DNA of 64,000 nucleotides from Adiantum capillus-veneris. Lineage: Eukaryota > Streptophyta > Polypodiopsida > Polypodiales > Pteridaceae. This document shows, one piece after another, positions 1 through 9,835 of this stretch (its first letter is position 1; the number at the start of each line of letters is the position of its first letter). The notes below the pieces were generated by a model. That model had not been told where the DNA came from. It made no database searches and saw nothing but the letters and a program-made list of their open reading frames with translations. The stretch covers positions 60,647,120 to 60,711,119 of the forward strand of contig CM043956.1 in NCBI GenBank assembly GCA_014529385.2. Reading direction: 5' to 3'. Both the position numbers and the translations under genes were made by a program.

Positions 1-2076
1 CTGAGCCCCCCTGTCCCCCTGACGCTCTACATAGTTCGAAAACTCATCCACATACATCCCAAAAAGAGTCGGGGATAGGGGGCATCCCTGGTTTACTCCA
101 ATAGTGGAGAGGACCATGTCAGACATTCCCACAATGGTGCGTACCCGCCCCATCACTGTCCTGTATAGAGCCAGAATCCCCCAAATCAGCTCTATAGGCA
201 CACCCATGTCCTGTAATGTGCGTATAAGTCTGGCTCTCGGCATTGTGTCAAAGGCTTTGCGGAAATCCACAAAGCTACAATAGATCCTCTTGCCATGGTG
301 TCTACCCTCCTCAATAATAGCTCTGAGTGTCGGAATCTGGTCAAGAGTGGAGAAACCTCTCCTGAAACTTGCTTGCCCTGGTGCTCCTATGCCCTCTCGC
401 TCTGCCCATCTACTCAGCTCTTGTTCAAGAATGGATGCATACAGCCTAGCTAGTGCGTGACCAACCATGATGGTGCGATAATTCCCGGGAATCATGGGAT
501 CTCCTGACTTGAAAATAGGCACAATCGTGGACATACTCCAAGTCTCGGGGAAGCCTTCATGCATGGCTCGATTAAACATCATAGCCAGGAGCTCTGCAAG
601 CATATCTCTGGCATGGATGAAGTGCTCTGCTACCAGACTATCATGATCATGTGCTCTCCTTGTCTTCATCCTGTCAATAGCTTTCCTTACCCTCTCGGCA
701 ATAAAGAAAGAACATGTCTCCGGGCATGTCTCTAGTGGGTCTGGCAGAGGTGGTTGTCCTGATACTGTGTAGAGAGATGTGGCATATTCCCCCCATGTCT
801 CAGTGGAGGTGACCGCTGGTGGTGGTGAATGTTCGTGGAATAGCCTCCATGCTTTGCCTGAGTCCTGACTTATAAATAACTGATACAAATCTTGCTCTAG
901 CTGGGATAAATAAGCCCTTTTCTTTCGTCGCACTAGGCGGCGAAAGATAATCCATGACTGTCTATGTGTGGTAATACCCATGAGCACTTCCCTCTGTAAC
1001 TTGATCCTCATCTCTCTACACTCCTCATCATACCAACTGTTCTGGGGCATTTTTCCAGATCGTCTCCGTGTAGGCTGGTTGTGGGGGTATGCTTCTGATG
1101 CTGCATCATGGAGCGTCTCTGTCAATATCTGAGTGAGTTCATCTAGTGGCCGTCCTGGCCCCTGGGTGCATAGCTTCTTGTATATCTCATCCATATACAC
1201 AGAGTCCGTCTCCCTCATGAAGGTATACCGGACGTGTGTAGGGACCTCTCCTAATGGAGCTGTGCTGAACTGAAACGTCAAGGTGAAGGACAAGATAGCA
1301 TGATCAACTGCCACTCCAACTGGCCTAGTGCCCACCATGAAATCTTGAAAGAACAGAATGAGACCTGGCTGGGCCATAACATAATCCACTGTGCTGGCAC
1401 CATGTCGGTGTGGAAAGCAAGTAAGACCTCCAGCTGTCGAAAATCTTTGTAGGCCATTCAAGATGGCCAATCTATGTGCGATTCCCATATCTATCAAGTA
1501 TTTGCTATATTCCGTGTATTCCTCATCTTGTGATAATCTGGATAGACCCATCTCTGTAACGTCTAGCTCCCTAAGCATTTCCTCAGAGGTATCATAAAAT
1601 ATTGTATGGTGGTGGGCAGTCCTAGCATTGAAATCCCCTAGTATGATAATGTCACCATCCTTAGAAAACTCCCATATCTCATTACCCAAAATAGCAGAGG
1701 GGGATTGTCCCCTAGGTGATGCATATACTGACGTACTAGGAGGAAAGTAACACATAGCAATGTAGAGGTATCTGCCCGTCTCTGCCCTGAGCCTCACCCA
1801 CATGTACCTAGCCTGCTCATCCTTGCGCGCTATATATATCAATGGCTGCAGCTCCTCCCTGAATAGAACTGCCACTCCCCCTGAGCCTCGTCCTCGGTGT
1901 TTCGATCTGGTCTCTTGTCTGCAGGCTGTCTCCCATCTATAGCCGCTCACATGTGGCATGGATTGCCCAGGGGCTTGATGCGTCTCAGAGTAGAAGATGA
2001 TGTCTCTCCCTGTGAAGCTATCCTCAAAGGCCCCTACATCCAGACGAAGTGACCCGTTACAATTCCAGGTTGCCAT
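1..2076 (-). CDS. LINE-A ORF2: AP endonuclease plus reverse transcriptase (partial)
   Basis: Reading on the minus strand from ATG at 2076 (MATWNCNGS) I checked every in-frame triplet to position 1 and found no stop: 692 codons, open at the window edge. Endonuclease motifs in order: ATWNCNG near residue 3, YSETHQ (catalytic Glu), ILGDFNAR (Asp/Asn), STVDYV and VDHAILSF. Next come an Arg/Lys-rich linker with [13 protein letters not shown], the RT entry motif [19 protein letters not shown] and [16 protein letters not shown]. The YADD box should lie just outside the window. ORF2 proteins nick target DNA and copy the element RNA by target-primed reverse transcription. An upstream ATG at 2110 overlaps the ORF1 stop but is out of frame with this start in this copy. 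Confidence 0.88.
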   Translation of the reverse strand, partial: MATWNCNGSLRLDVGAFEDSFTGRDIIFYSETHQAPGQSMPHVSGYRWETACRQETRSKHRGRGSGGVAVLFREELQPLIYIARKDEQARYMWVRLRAETGRYLYIAMCYFPPSTSVYASPRGQSPSAILGNEIWEFSKDGDIIILGDFNARTAHHHTIFYDTSEEMLRELDVTEMGLSRLSQDEEYTEYSKYLIDMGIAHRLAILNGLQRFSTAGGLTCFPHRHGASTVDYVMAQPGLILFFQDFMVGTRPVGVAVDHAILSFTLTFQFSTAPLGEVPTHVRYTFMRETDSVYMDEIYKKLCTQGPGRPLDELTQILTETLHDAASEAYPHNQPTRRRSGKMPQNSWYDEECREMRIKLQREVLMGITTHRQSWIIFRRLVRRKKRAYLSQLEQDLYQLFISQDSGKAWRLFHEHSPPPAVTSTETWGEYATSLYTVSGQPPLPDPLETCPETCSFFIAERVRKAIDRMKTRRAHDHDSLVAEHFIHARDMLAELLAMMFNRAMHEGFPETWSMSTIVPIFKSGDPMIPGNYRTIMVGHALARLYASILEQELSRWAEREGIGAPGQASFRRGFSTLDQIPTLRAIIEEGRHHGKRIYCSFVDFRKAFDTMPRARLIRTLQDMGVPIELIWGILALYRTVMGRVRTIVGMSDMVLSTIGVNQGCPLSPTLFGMYVDEFSNYVERQGDRGAQ

Positions 2077-2106
2077 CTTTAGTGTGGTCCCATAGGTCTC
2101 GCACCG

Positions 2107-2200
2107 TCATGTAGGACGTTGCTCCAATATCACCAGCTTTCCATCTCTGTAAAAAGCAATCTTCCCCTTTTCCCTTGCTGCCCTAATTTCCGGCATCTTC
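2107..2200 (-). pseudogene. LINE-A ORF1 C-terminal remnant
   Basis: Only the last about 30 codons of ORF1 remain (RAAREKGKIAFYRDGKLVILEQRPT then TGA). The same ending ([12 protein letters not shown]) is seen in LINE-L. Stop and downstream ATG overlap as ATGA (2107-2110). Confidence 0.75.
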
Positions 2201-2203
2201 AAA

Positions 2204-2218
2204 AGGCCAAAATGACCT
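2204..2218 (-). promoter_or_regulatory. LINE-B 3' hairpin (inner stem only)
   Basis: Minus-strand AGGTCATTTTGGCCT folds into a 6-bp stem with a UUU loop. The outer stem partner and the (TC)n tail are missing because LINE-A joins here. Confidence 0.6.
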
Positions 2219-2352
2219 ATGAGACGAAAAAGTTACAATTGGTGAATCTGATATCATGTCTGAGTACGGAAAGTACAAAGAACTAACAATAGAAACTAGA
2301 AACATTAAGGAAATGAATCTGAAGGTGATTCGGGGTGGGCGGGTTGGTGGGT

Positions 2353-3300
2353 TCAAATGAAATCTCTCATCAGTCGTTGTCGAATCTCATCCACATCCTC
2401 CATGGTCAGTACTCTGGTTGGGCGTCTTGCATGTGGAGCTAGAGTGATCTGTATCTTCTGCTGCAGCCTTCGTCGATGGTGGAAGACCCCTCGAGGTCGT
2501 GGGCGTCTTGTTCTGCCTAGCTCTATGGCTGGGTCAATCAACGTACCTCTAGTGTGGGTGGGCTCTAAAATCTACTGTGGTGATTGCTCCTCTTCCTCTC
2601 CACTGGCTTGTGTAAAGAAATCGTCTCTAAGATTGTCTCTCCCCTGATGTCCTCAACAAGCTCTCCCTAAATCTGCGCAGCTCTAGTAGGAACAATCCAA
2701 GACATCTTTGATCCTCGTATCTCATGAATCTAGAAAATGGTCCCAAGCCCTCTCTGAACAGACGCCACGTATCTCATAGTATACCGGGCAATGACATGTA
2801 TAGTGCAGCTCTGTCTCTGGTTCTAAGTGACATAGGTGACATATCCTGGCCCTTGCTGGCACCCCTCGAAATCGGCCAATCTCGATCTGGAGTTGATGTG
2901 CGTATTTTGCTCAATAGCGCATCGTATCCCATGAGATAAGTGCATATCCATGTATGTAGTCCTAGTCACAAAATTGTCCTCCGTGAGTTGGAGAAGATGC
3001 TCTCTGTAAAAGGCCATCTTCATTCCCAACTCTTGCGTCGGCTGTATCCATGTGCTCTTGGTATCTAGTTGAATCACATCCTTGCGTATGACTCTGGTGA
3101 TCTCTGTACGTGTAAGAGACAGGGAGGGTGCATCCAGGGAGTATTGAAACAGAGGCAATCTATCCATGCTGAAACCATGTGATTGAAACCATGATGTCAT
3201 CCGTCCATACCAACATGCTGTATCTCCTTGTAGCGCTAGTTGTCGAGATGACTACAGGGCAAGCCGAGCATATCTGTCCCTGGGGAGATCCCATGAATTG
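2353..3300 (-). pseudogene. LINE-B ORF2 C-terminal part
   Basis: Several frames encode the thumb/C-terminal segment (FQYSLDAPSLSLT, HLLQLTEDNFV, YMDMHLSHGI) and the Arg-rich tail ([34 protein letters not shown]). The PIP-box region near 2625-2650 is corrupted to RDNLRDDFF by a small deletion. Non-functional. Confidence 0.8.
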
Positions 3301-3539
3301 TTGATAAAGGATACTGATCATGTCAATGCCTCAACCACGAGGAGGGGGGCGAGGGGCTAGCTCTTTGCTCGGATAATCTCATGCGGCACTGAGGCCTTAG
3401 CCCGAATCATTGGAGCGATCATAGAGACCAGAGGCCTCTCCATAAATCTCCATGCATCTGTGTTGCTAGATCTCCCATGATGGTCTACTGAGGGTCCCTA
3501 TACCTGAACTCCTTTGAGCATAGCTCAGGTCACTAGAGT

Positions 3540-4500
3540 GTGAAAAAGCCATAGCTTTGTTCACGTTTCCTGAAACCGAAGGTGCGAACACATCCTCTCC
3601 AGTCCTCCCAAGGTTGCATATGCTCTTGTCAGTCTAGCCTCTGATGCTCTCCTCAGTGAAAACACCGGTCCACCGAAAACTACCCCAAGATAGGTATATG
3701 CATCTGTGTACTCCAGAGTCTCCCGGCCATACGTAAATGTGGGTGCTGACCTCCTGACCCACTGTGGTGTGGTGTTGAACACCATAACCTTGGTTTTCCC
3801 AAGGTTGACAGACAATCCACTGTCATGAGCAAATGTATTCAAAGCATCTTAATGACGCTGCATACCCTCTGGAGAGTCAGAAATCAACACAATATCATAA
3901 AGCACATAGTAACAACGGAATCCATGTCCCTGCTAGCTGAGCCCCTCCGTCTCCCTAACGCTCTACATAGTCTGAAAACTCGTCCACATACATCCCAAAA
4001 AGAGTCGGAGATAGGGGGCATCCCTGCTTCACTCCAACAGTGGAGTAGACCATGTCAGACTCCCTCAGTAGTGCGTACTCGCCCCATCATTGTCTTGTAT
4101 AAAGCCAGAGTACCCCATATCGGCTCTATAGGCACACCCATGTCCTGTAGTCTGCATATAAGTCTGGCTCTCAGCACCGTGTCAAAGGTGTTGCGGAACC
4201 GGGAAATCCACAAAGCTACAGTAGATCCTCTTGCCATGGTGTCTACCCTCCTCAATAATAGCTTTGAGTGTCAGAATCTGGTCAAGAGTAGAGAAACCTC
4301 TCCTGAATCCTGCCTTCCCTGGTGCTCGTATGCCCTCTCGCTCTGCCCATCTACTGAGATCCTGCTCAAGAACGGATGCATACAGCCTAGCCAATGTGTG
4401 ACCAACCATGATGGTGCGATAATTCCCGGGAATCATGGGATCTCTTGACTTGAAAATAGGCACAATCGTAGACATACTCTAAGTCTCAGGAAAGCCTTCA
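3540..4500 (-). pseudogene. LINE-B reverse transcriptase remnant
   Basis: Fragments [43 protein letters not shown] and TYLGVVF in order. The YADD catalytic box is destroyed around 3885-3905, where the sequence reads atcataaagcac. Inactive. Confidence 0.85.
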
Positions 4501-4958
4501 TACATGGCTCGATTAAACCTCATAGCAAGAAGCTATGCAAGCATGTCTCTGGCATGGATGAAGTGCTTTGCTACCGGACCATCATGATCATGTGCTCTCC
4601 TTGTCTTCATCCTGTCAATGGCTTTCCTTACCCTCTCGGTAGTAAAGAAAGTACATGTCTTTGGGCATGTCTCTAGTTGGTCTGGCAAAGGTGGTTGCCT
4701 TGATGGTGTGTTGAGGGTTGTGGCATATTCCCTCGTCTCTGTGGAGGTGACCGCTGGTGGTGGTGCATGCTCGTTGAATAGCCTTCATGCTTCGCCCGAG
4801 TCTTGACTCATAAATAGGTGATACAGATCCCGCTCTAGCTGAGATAGGTAAGCATGACTGTCTATGTGTGGTAATACCCATGAGCACTTCCCTCTGTAAT
4901 TTGATCCTAGACCGTCTCCGTGTAGGCTAACTGGTGGGGGTATGCTTCTGATGCTGCA

Positions 4959-5958
4959 TCATGGAGCGTCTGTCAATATCTGAGTGAGTTCAGCTAGTGG
5001 CCGTCGCGGCTCTTGAGTGCATAGCTGTCTGTATATCTCATCCATATACATAGAATCCGTCTCCCTCATGAAGGTATACCGAGTATGCGTGGGGACCTCT
5101 GCTAATGGAGCTGTGCTGAACTGAAACGTCAGGGTGAAAGACAGGATAGCATGATCAACTGGCACTCCAATTGGCCTAGTGCCCACCATGAAGTCTTGGA
5201 AGAATGGAATGAGACTTGGTTGGGCCATTACATAATACACTGTTAGTTCCGTTCGGTGTGGAAAGCAAGTAAAACCTCCAGTTGTTGAGAATCTTTGTAG
5301 GCCATTTAAAATGGCCAATCTATGTGCAATTCCCATATCTATCAAGTATCTGCCATACTCAGTGTACTCCTCCATTTTGTGATAGTCTCGATAGGCCCAT
5401 CTCTCTAACGTCCATCTCCCTAAGCATCTCCTCGGAAGTATGATACAATATTGTCTGGTGATGGGCAGTCCTAGCAATGAAGTCCCCTCGTATAATAGTG
5501 TCACCATCCTTAGAAAACTCGGATATGTCATTATTCAAAATAGCAAAAGGGGACTGTCCTCTAGGTGATGCATATAGTGACGTACTATAAGGAAAGTAAC
5601 AAATAGCAATGTAGAGGTATCTCCTCATCTCTGCCCTGACCCTCAGCCACATGTACCTAGCTTGTTCATCCTTGCATGCTATATATATCAATGGCTGCAA
5701 CTCCTCCCTGAATAGAACTGCCACTCCCCTTGAACCCCGTCCTCGATGCTCCGATCTGGTCTCCTGTCTGCAGGCTGTCTCCCATCTATATCCGCTCACC
5801 TGTGGCATGGATTTCCGAGGGGCTTGATGCGTCTCAGAGTAGAAAATGATATCTCTCCCTGTGAAACTATCCTCAAAGGCACCTACATCAAGGCAGAGTG
5901 ACCCATTACAATTCCAGGTTGCCATCTTTAGTGTGTCCCATAGGTCTCGCACCGTCAT
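4959..5958 (-). pseudogene. LINE-B endonuclease domain, frameshifted
   Basis: Two overlapping frames hold [32 protein letters not shown] and IIRGDFIAR, then the C-terminal half ([29 protein letters not shown]). One frameshift separates them near 5400. GDFNA has become GDFIA, so the active-site Asn is lost. Here the ORF2 start ATG (5958) is in frame with MATWNC. Confidence 0.85.
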
Positions 5959-6955
<997 letters not shown>

Positions 6956-7049
6956 TACCCTCTCTTTCTCTCTACGCTCGCAGATTCTCTCTCTCTTACG
7001 CTTAAAAAACTCTCTCTCTTCTCTACGCTACTTTTCCCCCTCTATGCAT

Positions 7050-7088
<39 letters not shown>

Positions 7089-7089
7089 A

Positions 7090-7124
<35 letters not shown>

Positions 7125-7342
7125 AGGCCTAAAATCCCTCCCCACTCTCGCTACGCTCCGGCCGGGCGGGGGGGGGGGGGGGGAGGGGCATGGGGAGGCG
7201 GGGGTGGGGTAGGATGGGAGCGAGAGCAGGGGGGCAGCACGAGGGGGGACAGGAGCAGGTGCAACTAGCGCAGGGGAGCAGGGCAAACGCGAGGGGGAGG
7301 CGGGGAGCAGGAGGGTAGCGCGAGGGGAGTGGGAGCAGGGGG

Positions 7343-7346
<4 letters not shown>
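6956..7346. repeat. GC-skewed low-complexity region
   Basis: CT-rich words with recurring CTACGC, a second C run (7052-7088), (TC)n at about 7098-7124, a G run near 7166-7181, then G-rich sequence with words such as GGGGAGCAGG and GCGAGGGG. No believable gene: the apparent Pro-rich and Ser/Leu-rich frames are microsatellite translations. Confidence 0.8.

Positions 7347-7434
<88 letters not shown>
7347..7434. repeat. (GA)n tract, tail of LINE-C
   Basis: About 44 GA units that directly follow the 3' end of minus-strand LINE-C, so on its sense strand the element ends in (TC)n. Confidence 0.9.
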
Positions 7435-7437
<3 letters not shown>

Positions 7438-7453
7438 GAAATGTTATATTAAC

Positions 7454-7484
7454 GTCTTCAAAAGGCCATAATGACCTATGAGAC
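7454..7484 (-). promoter_or_regulatory. LINE-C 3' two-stem hairpin
   Basis: Sense strand: outer GUCU/AGAC and inner AGGUCA/UGGCCU stems, followed by GUUAAUAUAAC and a (TC)n tail. Confidence 0.65.
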
Positions 7485-7834
7485 CTGAAAGTTACAAAGT
7501 GGTGGATCTGATACAAAGTAAGAGTAACAGTAACAAAATAACCTAACAACAGTACAAAACAAAGATATATACTATGGGGTCCTAAGTTGGTTGATGTGAG
7601 TCAAGCAAAAACTAAGCAGAAAAAAGGGTGGCTTGTTGGGATAGTTGAATCACAAGAGATCTAGCATCGGTCGTTGGCGAATCTCATCAATTTCCTCCAT
7701 GGTTAGTAGTCTGACCGGGCGTCGTGCATGCCTAGCCAGCGTGCTCCGAATTTTCTGTCGTAGCCTCCGTCGATGCTGTGTAGTTCTTCGCAGTTGCGGG
7801 CGCCTGGATTTCCCCAGTTCAATCGCTCGGGCAA

Positions 7835-8605
7835 TCAGTGTGCCTCTGGTGTGAGACAAGGGGGAGCTCTGCTGTGGGGGTGGCTCTTGCGGCTGTCCCG
7901 TGTCTGCTTGAAGAAGTCTGTGATCCGTCTTTGAGACTGGCTAGCCTCGCCATTCATCAGGCTATCTTTGTGTCTGCGCAGCTCGAGCAAGAACAAACCC
8001 AGACATCTCTGATCTTCGTATCCCATGACACTTGAGAGTGGTCCAAAACCCTCTCTGAACAAGCAATGGAAGCGGCCTCGTATCTCGTAGTAGATGGGGC
8101 AGCGACATGTATAGTGTAGCTCTGTCTCAGGTTCCATGTTACACAAGGGGCATGTCCTGTCCTCTGCTGGTACTCCGCTGTATCTCCCAGTCTCAGTCCG
8201 CAACTGGTGAGAAGATGTGCGTAACTGGCCAATAGCACATTGTATCCCATGAGACAAGTGGGTATCCATGTATCTGGGTCTCGCCACAAAACCATCTTCC
8301 GTAAGTTGGAGGAGGTGGTCTCTGTAGAAAGCCATCTTCGTGCCCAATTCATGTGCTGGTTGTATCCATGTCCTCCTGGTGTCTAGCTGGGTCAGGTCTT
8401 GGCGGATGAGCTTGGTGATCTCTGACTGTGTAAGAGTGAGAGATGGTGCATCCAACGAGTAATGGAATGGTGGCAACCTGTCTATGCTGAACCCATGTGC
8501 CTGAAACCATGATGTCATCTCCCCATACCAGCATGTTGTATCTCCTTGTATGGCTAACTGTCGAGAGGATTCAAGTGCTATGCGAGCATATCTGTCTCTA
8601 GGAAC
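7835..8605 (-). pseudogene. LINE-C ORF2 C-terminal domain with zinc motif and PIP box
   Basis: About 255 residues without a stop: [46 protein letters not shown], then a Cys/His cluster CPLCNMEPETELHYTCRCP, a conserved helix [28 protein letters not shown] and finally QRRITDFF. The Arg-rich tail continues in another frame at 7650-7859 ([32 protein letters not shown]). Fragment of a 5'-truncated copy, so not a gene by itself. Confidence 0.85.
7910..7933 (-). other. PIP-box codons, LINE-C
   Basis: Encodes Q-R-R-I-T-D-F-F, an exact match to the PCNA-interacting consensus QxxIxxFF with the high-affinity TD pair. Confidence 0.75.
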
Positions 8606-8997
8606 TTTTGGAAAGGTCTCTCTCACTCACACTCTCTCTCCGCTGCCCAGCGCTGCTCGTGCACCCCGGCTGCCCTGCGCCCGCGTGCCCGCTGCCCTGC
8701 CCCCGCTGCCCCTCGCGCCCCGTTGCCTGCGTTGCACCCTCGCGTCAGCCCTGCCTGCACCCGCGCGCTCGCTGCCCTACCCTGCTCGCGCGCTGCACCC
8801 CTCGCGCCCTGCTGTGCACCCGCTCACGCGCTCCCCCCCCTCGCGCCCACTGCACGTTGCCCTTGCCCCCCCCGACTTTCTACGCGTAGCATGTCTCCCC
8901 CCCCTCTCCTACGCGTAGATTATCTCCCCCCCCCTACCCCCCTCTTTTCCTTTCACGCGTAGGGAGTTAATTCCCCCCGCCCCCTTCCCCCCACTCT

Positions 8998-9002
<5 letters not shown>
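8606..9002. repeat. GC-rich low-complexity block with CTACGCGTAG palindromes
   Basis: TC-rich start, then about 240 bases of very C-rich sequence with recurring GCTGCCCTGC, CTCGCGCCC and CGCGCTC words. Perfect palindromes CTACGCGTAG at 8880-8889 and 8910-8919 and a partial one at about 8955. Ends in C/T-rich runs. No coding support. Confidence 0.8.

Positions 9003-9048
<46 letters not shown>
9003..9048. repeat. (GA)n tail of LINE-D
   Basis: GA repeat followed by AAAAGAAAGAAAGA, next to the 3' hairpin of minus-strand LINE-D. Confidence 0.85.
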
Positions 9049-9051
<3 letters not shown>

Positions 9052-9068
9052 AAAGAAAGATTTTTAAC

Positions 9069-9100
9069 GTCTATGTCAGGCCGAAATCGGCCTATGAGAC
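9069..9100 (-). promoter_or_regulatory. LINE-D 3' two-stem hairpin
   Basis: Sense strand GUCU/AGAC outer stem and a perfect inner stem AGGCCGA/UCGGCCU with a UU turn. The stem sequence differs from family I yet still pairs. Confidence 0.7.
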
Positions 9101-9306
9101 AAATCAAATGTACATGGTGTGTATGTCATCCGTCTATCGGAAAGACAAATGAAACAAAACTGATACAAAACTGAACTGAATGTAGGTAGTGGGTGGTGGA
9201 GTATCTGAGGAGGGATGGAGCTCTATCTCTAGGGGTATATGCATGTCTATATGCTCAAGGTAGTACAATCATGAGAATGCATCAAGCTATCGAGCTCCAT
9301 CCTGTA

Positions 9307-9835
9307 CTAATGGGGGGATGTAAGATGTGGTACATGGGCGGGTCTGGTGCCAAGGCTACCCGGATGAAAGCGTGTCGGGTCGGCCCTCATCTGAGCCACT
9401 CGCTCCTCAGTGGCACGGCGCTCCCGGGCTCGGATCTCCTCGATCTGTCGGTGGTGGGAGCTCGCGCCCCTGTAGCCTGTGACTCGTGGTCGTCGTCTAG
9501 CTCGGCTCACCTCCGCCTGTGGGAGTGTCACTCCCCTCTGAGTGTCTGGTGAGGGAGGGGCGGCAATCCTCTGAAAGAAGTCTGTGAGCTGCGACTGTCT
9601 CCCCTCTGTCTGTGTAGCTGTGTGTGGTTGTAGTAGTGTGTCCCGATGGCTCTGTATCTCTAGTAAGAACCGTCCGAGCTGTCTCTGATCTCGAGAGTCC
9701 ATGATCTCTCGGAGAGTGGGCTGTCCTCTGAATAAGGCCTCATACCTGCCTCTGATCTCAGTGTATGCTCTGCATCTACATACAAAGTGCTCCTCACTCT
9801 CCACCTCCTCTGTGCAGGCTCTGCAGACTCGCTCC
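9307..9835 (-). CDS. LINE-D ORF2 C-terminal Cys/His, PIP box and Arg-rich tail
   Basis: Continues ORF2 after the frameshift: a Cys pair, ESEEHFVCRCRAYTEIRGRYEALF, then LGRFLLEIQSHRDTL, QSQLTDFF, and a basic helical tail (RQIEEIRARERRATEERVAQ). The domain order is the same as in family I although sequence identity is low, which argues that the PIP box and basic tail are functional. Confidence 0.8.
9574..9597 (-). other. PIP-box codons, LINE-D
   Basis: Encodes Q-S-Q-L-T-D-F-F, matching QxxLxxFF with TD at positions 5-6. Confidence 0.75.

Larger units (their letters stand above)
1..2200 (-). mobile_element. LINE-A, 5'-truncated, continues past the left edge
   Basis: Non-LTR retrotransposon of the family I found here (copies A, B, C, E, F, G, J, L). 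The 5' end stops inside the C terminus of ORF1 (RAAREKGKIAFYRDGKLVIL). It abuts, without a (GA)n tract, the 3' UTR of LINE-B at about 2200, with the short shared word GCATCTTC/CGTCTTC at the junction. It appears to be the least decayed member: its ORF2 has no stop in the window. Confidence 0.9.
7435..8605 (-). mobile_element. LINE-C, 3' fragment
   Basis: Keeps the 3' UTR (7435-7650) and the last third of ORF2. The 5' truncation at about 8605 (at PRDRYARIALESS) joins a TC-rich sequence. Confidence 0.9.

Noticed and set aside
1391-4448. Plus-strand open frames over LINE-A and LINE-B
   Set aside because: Antisense shadows of LINE ORF2; they repeat in the same place over each LINE copy.
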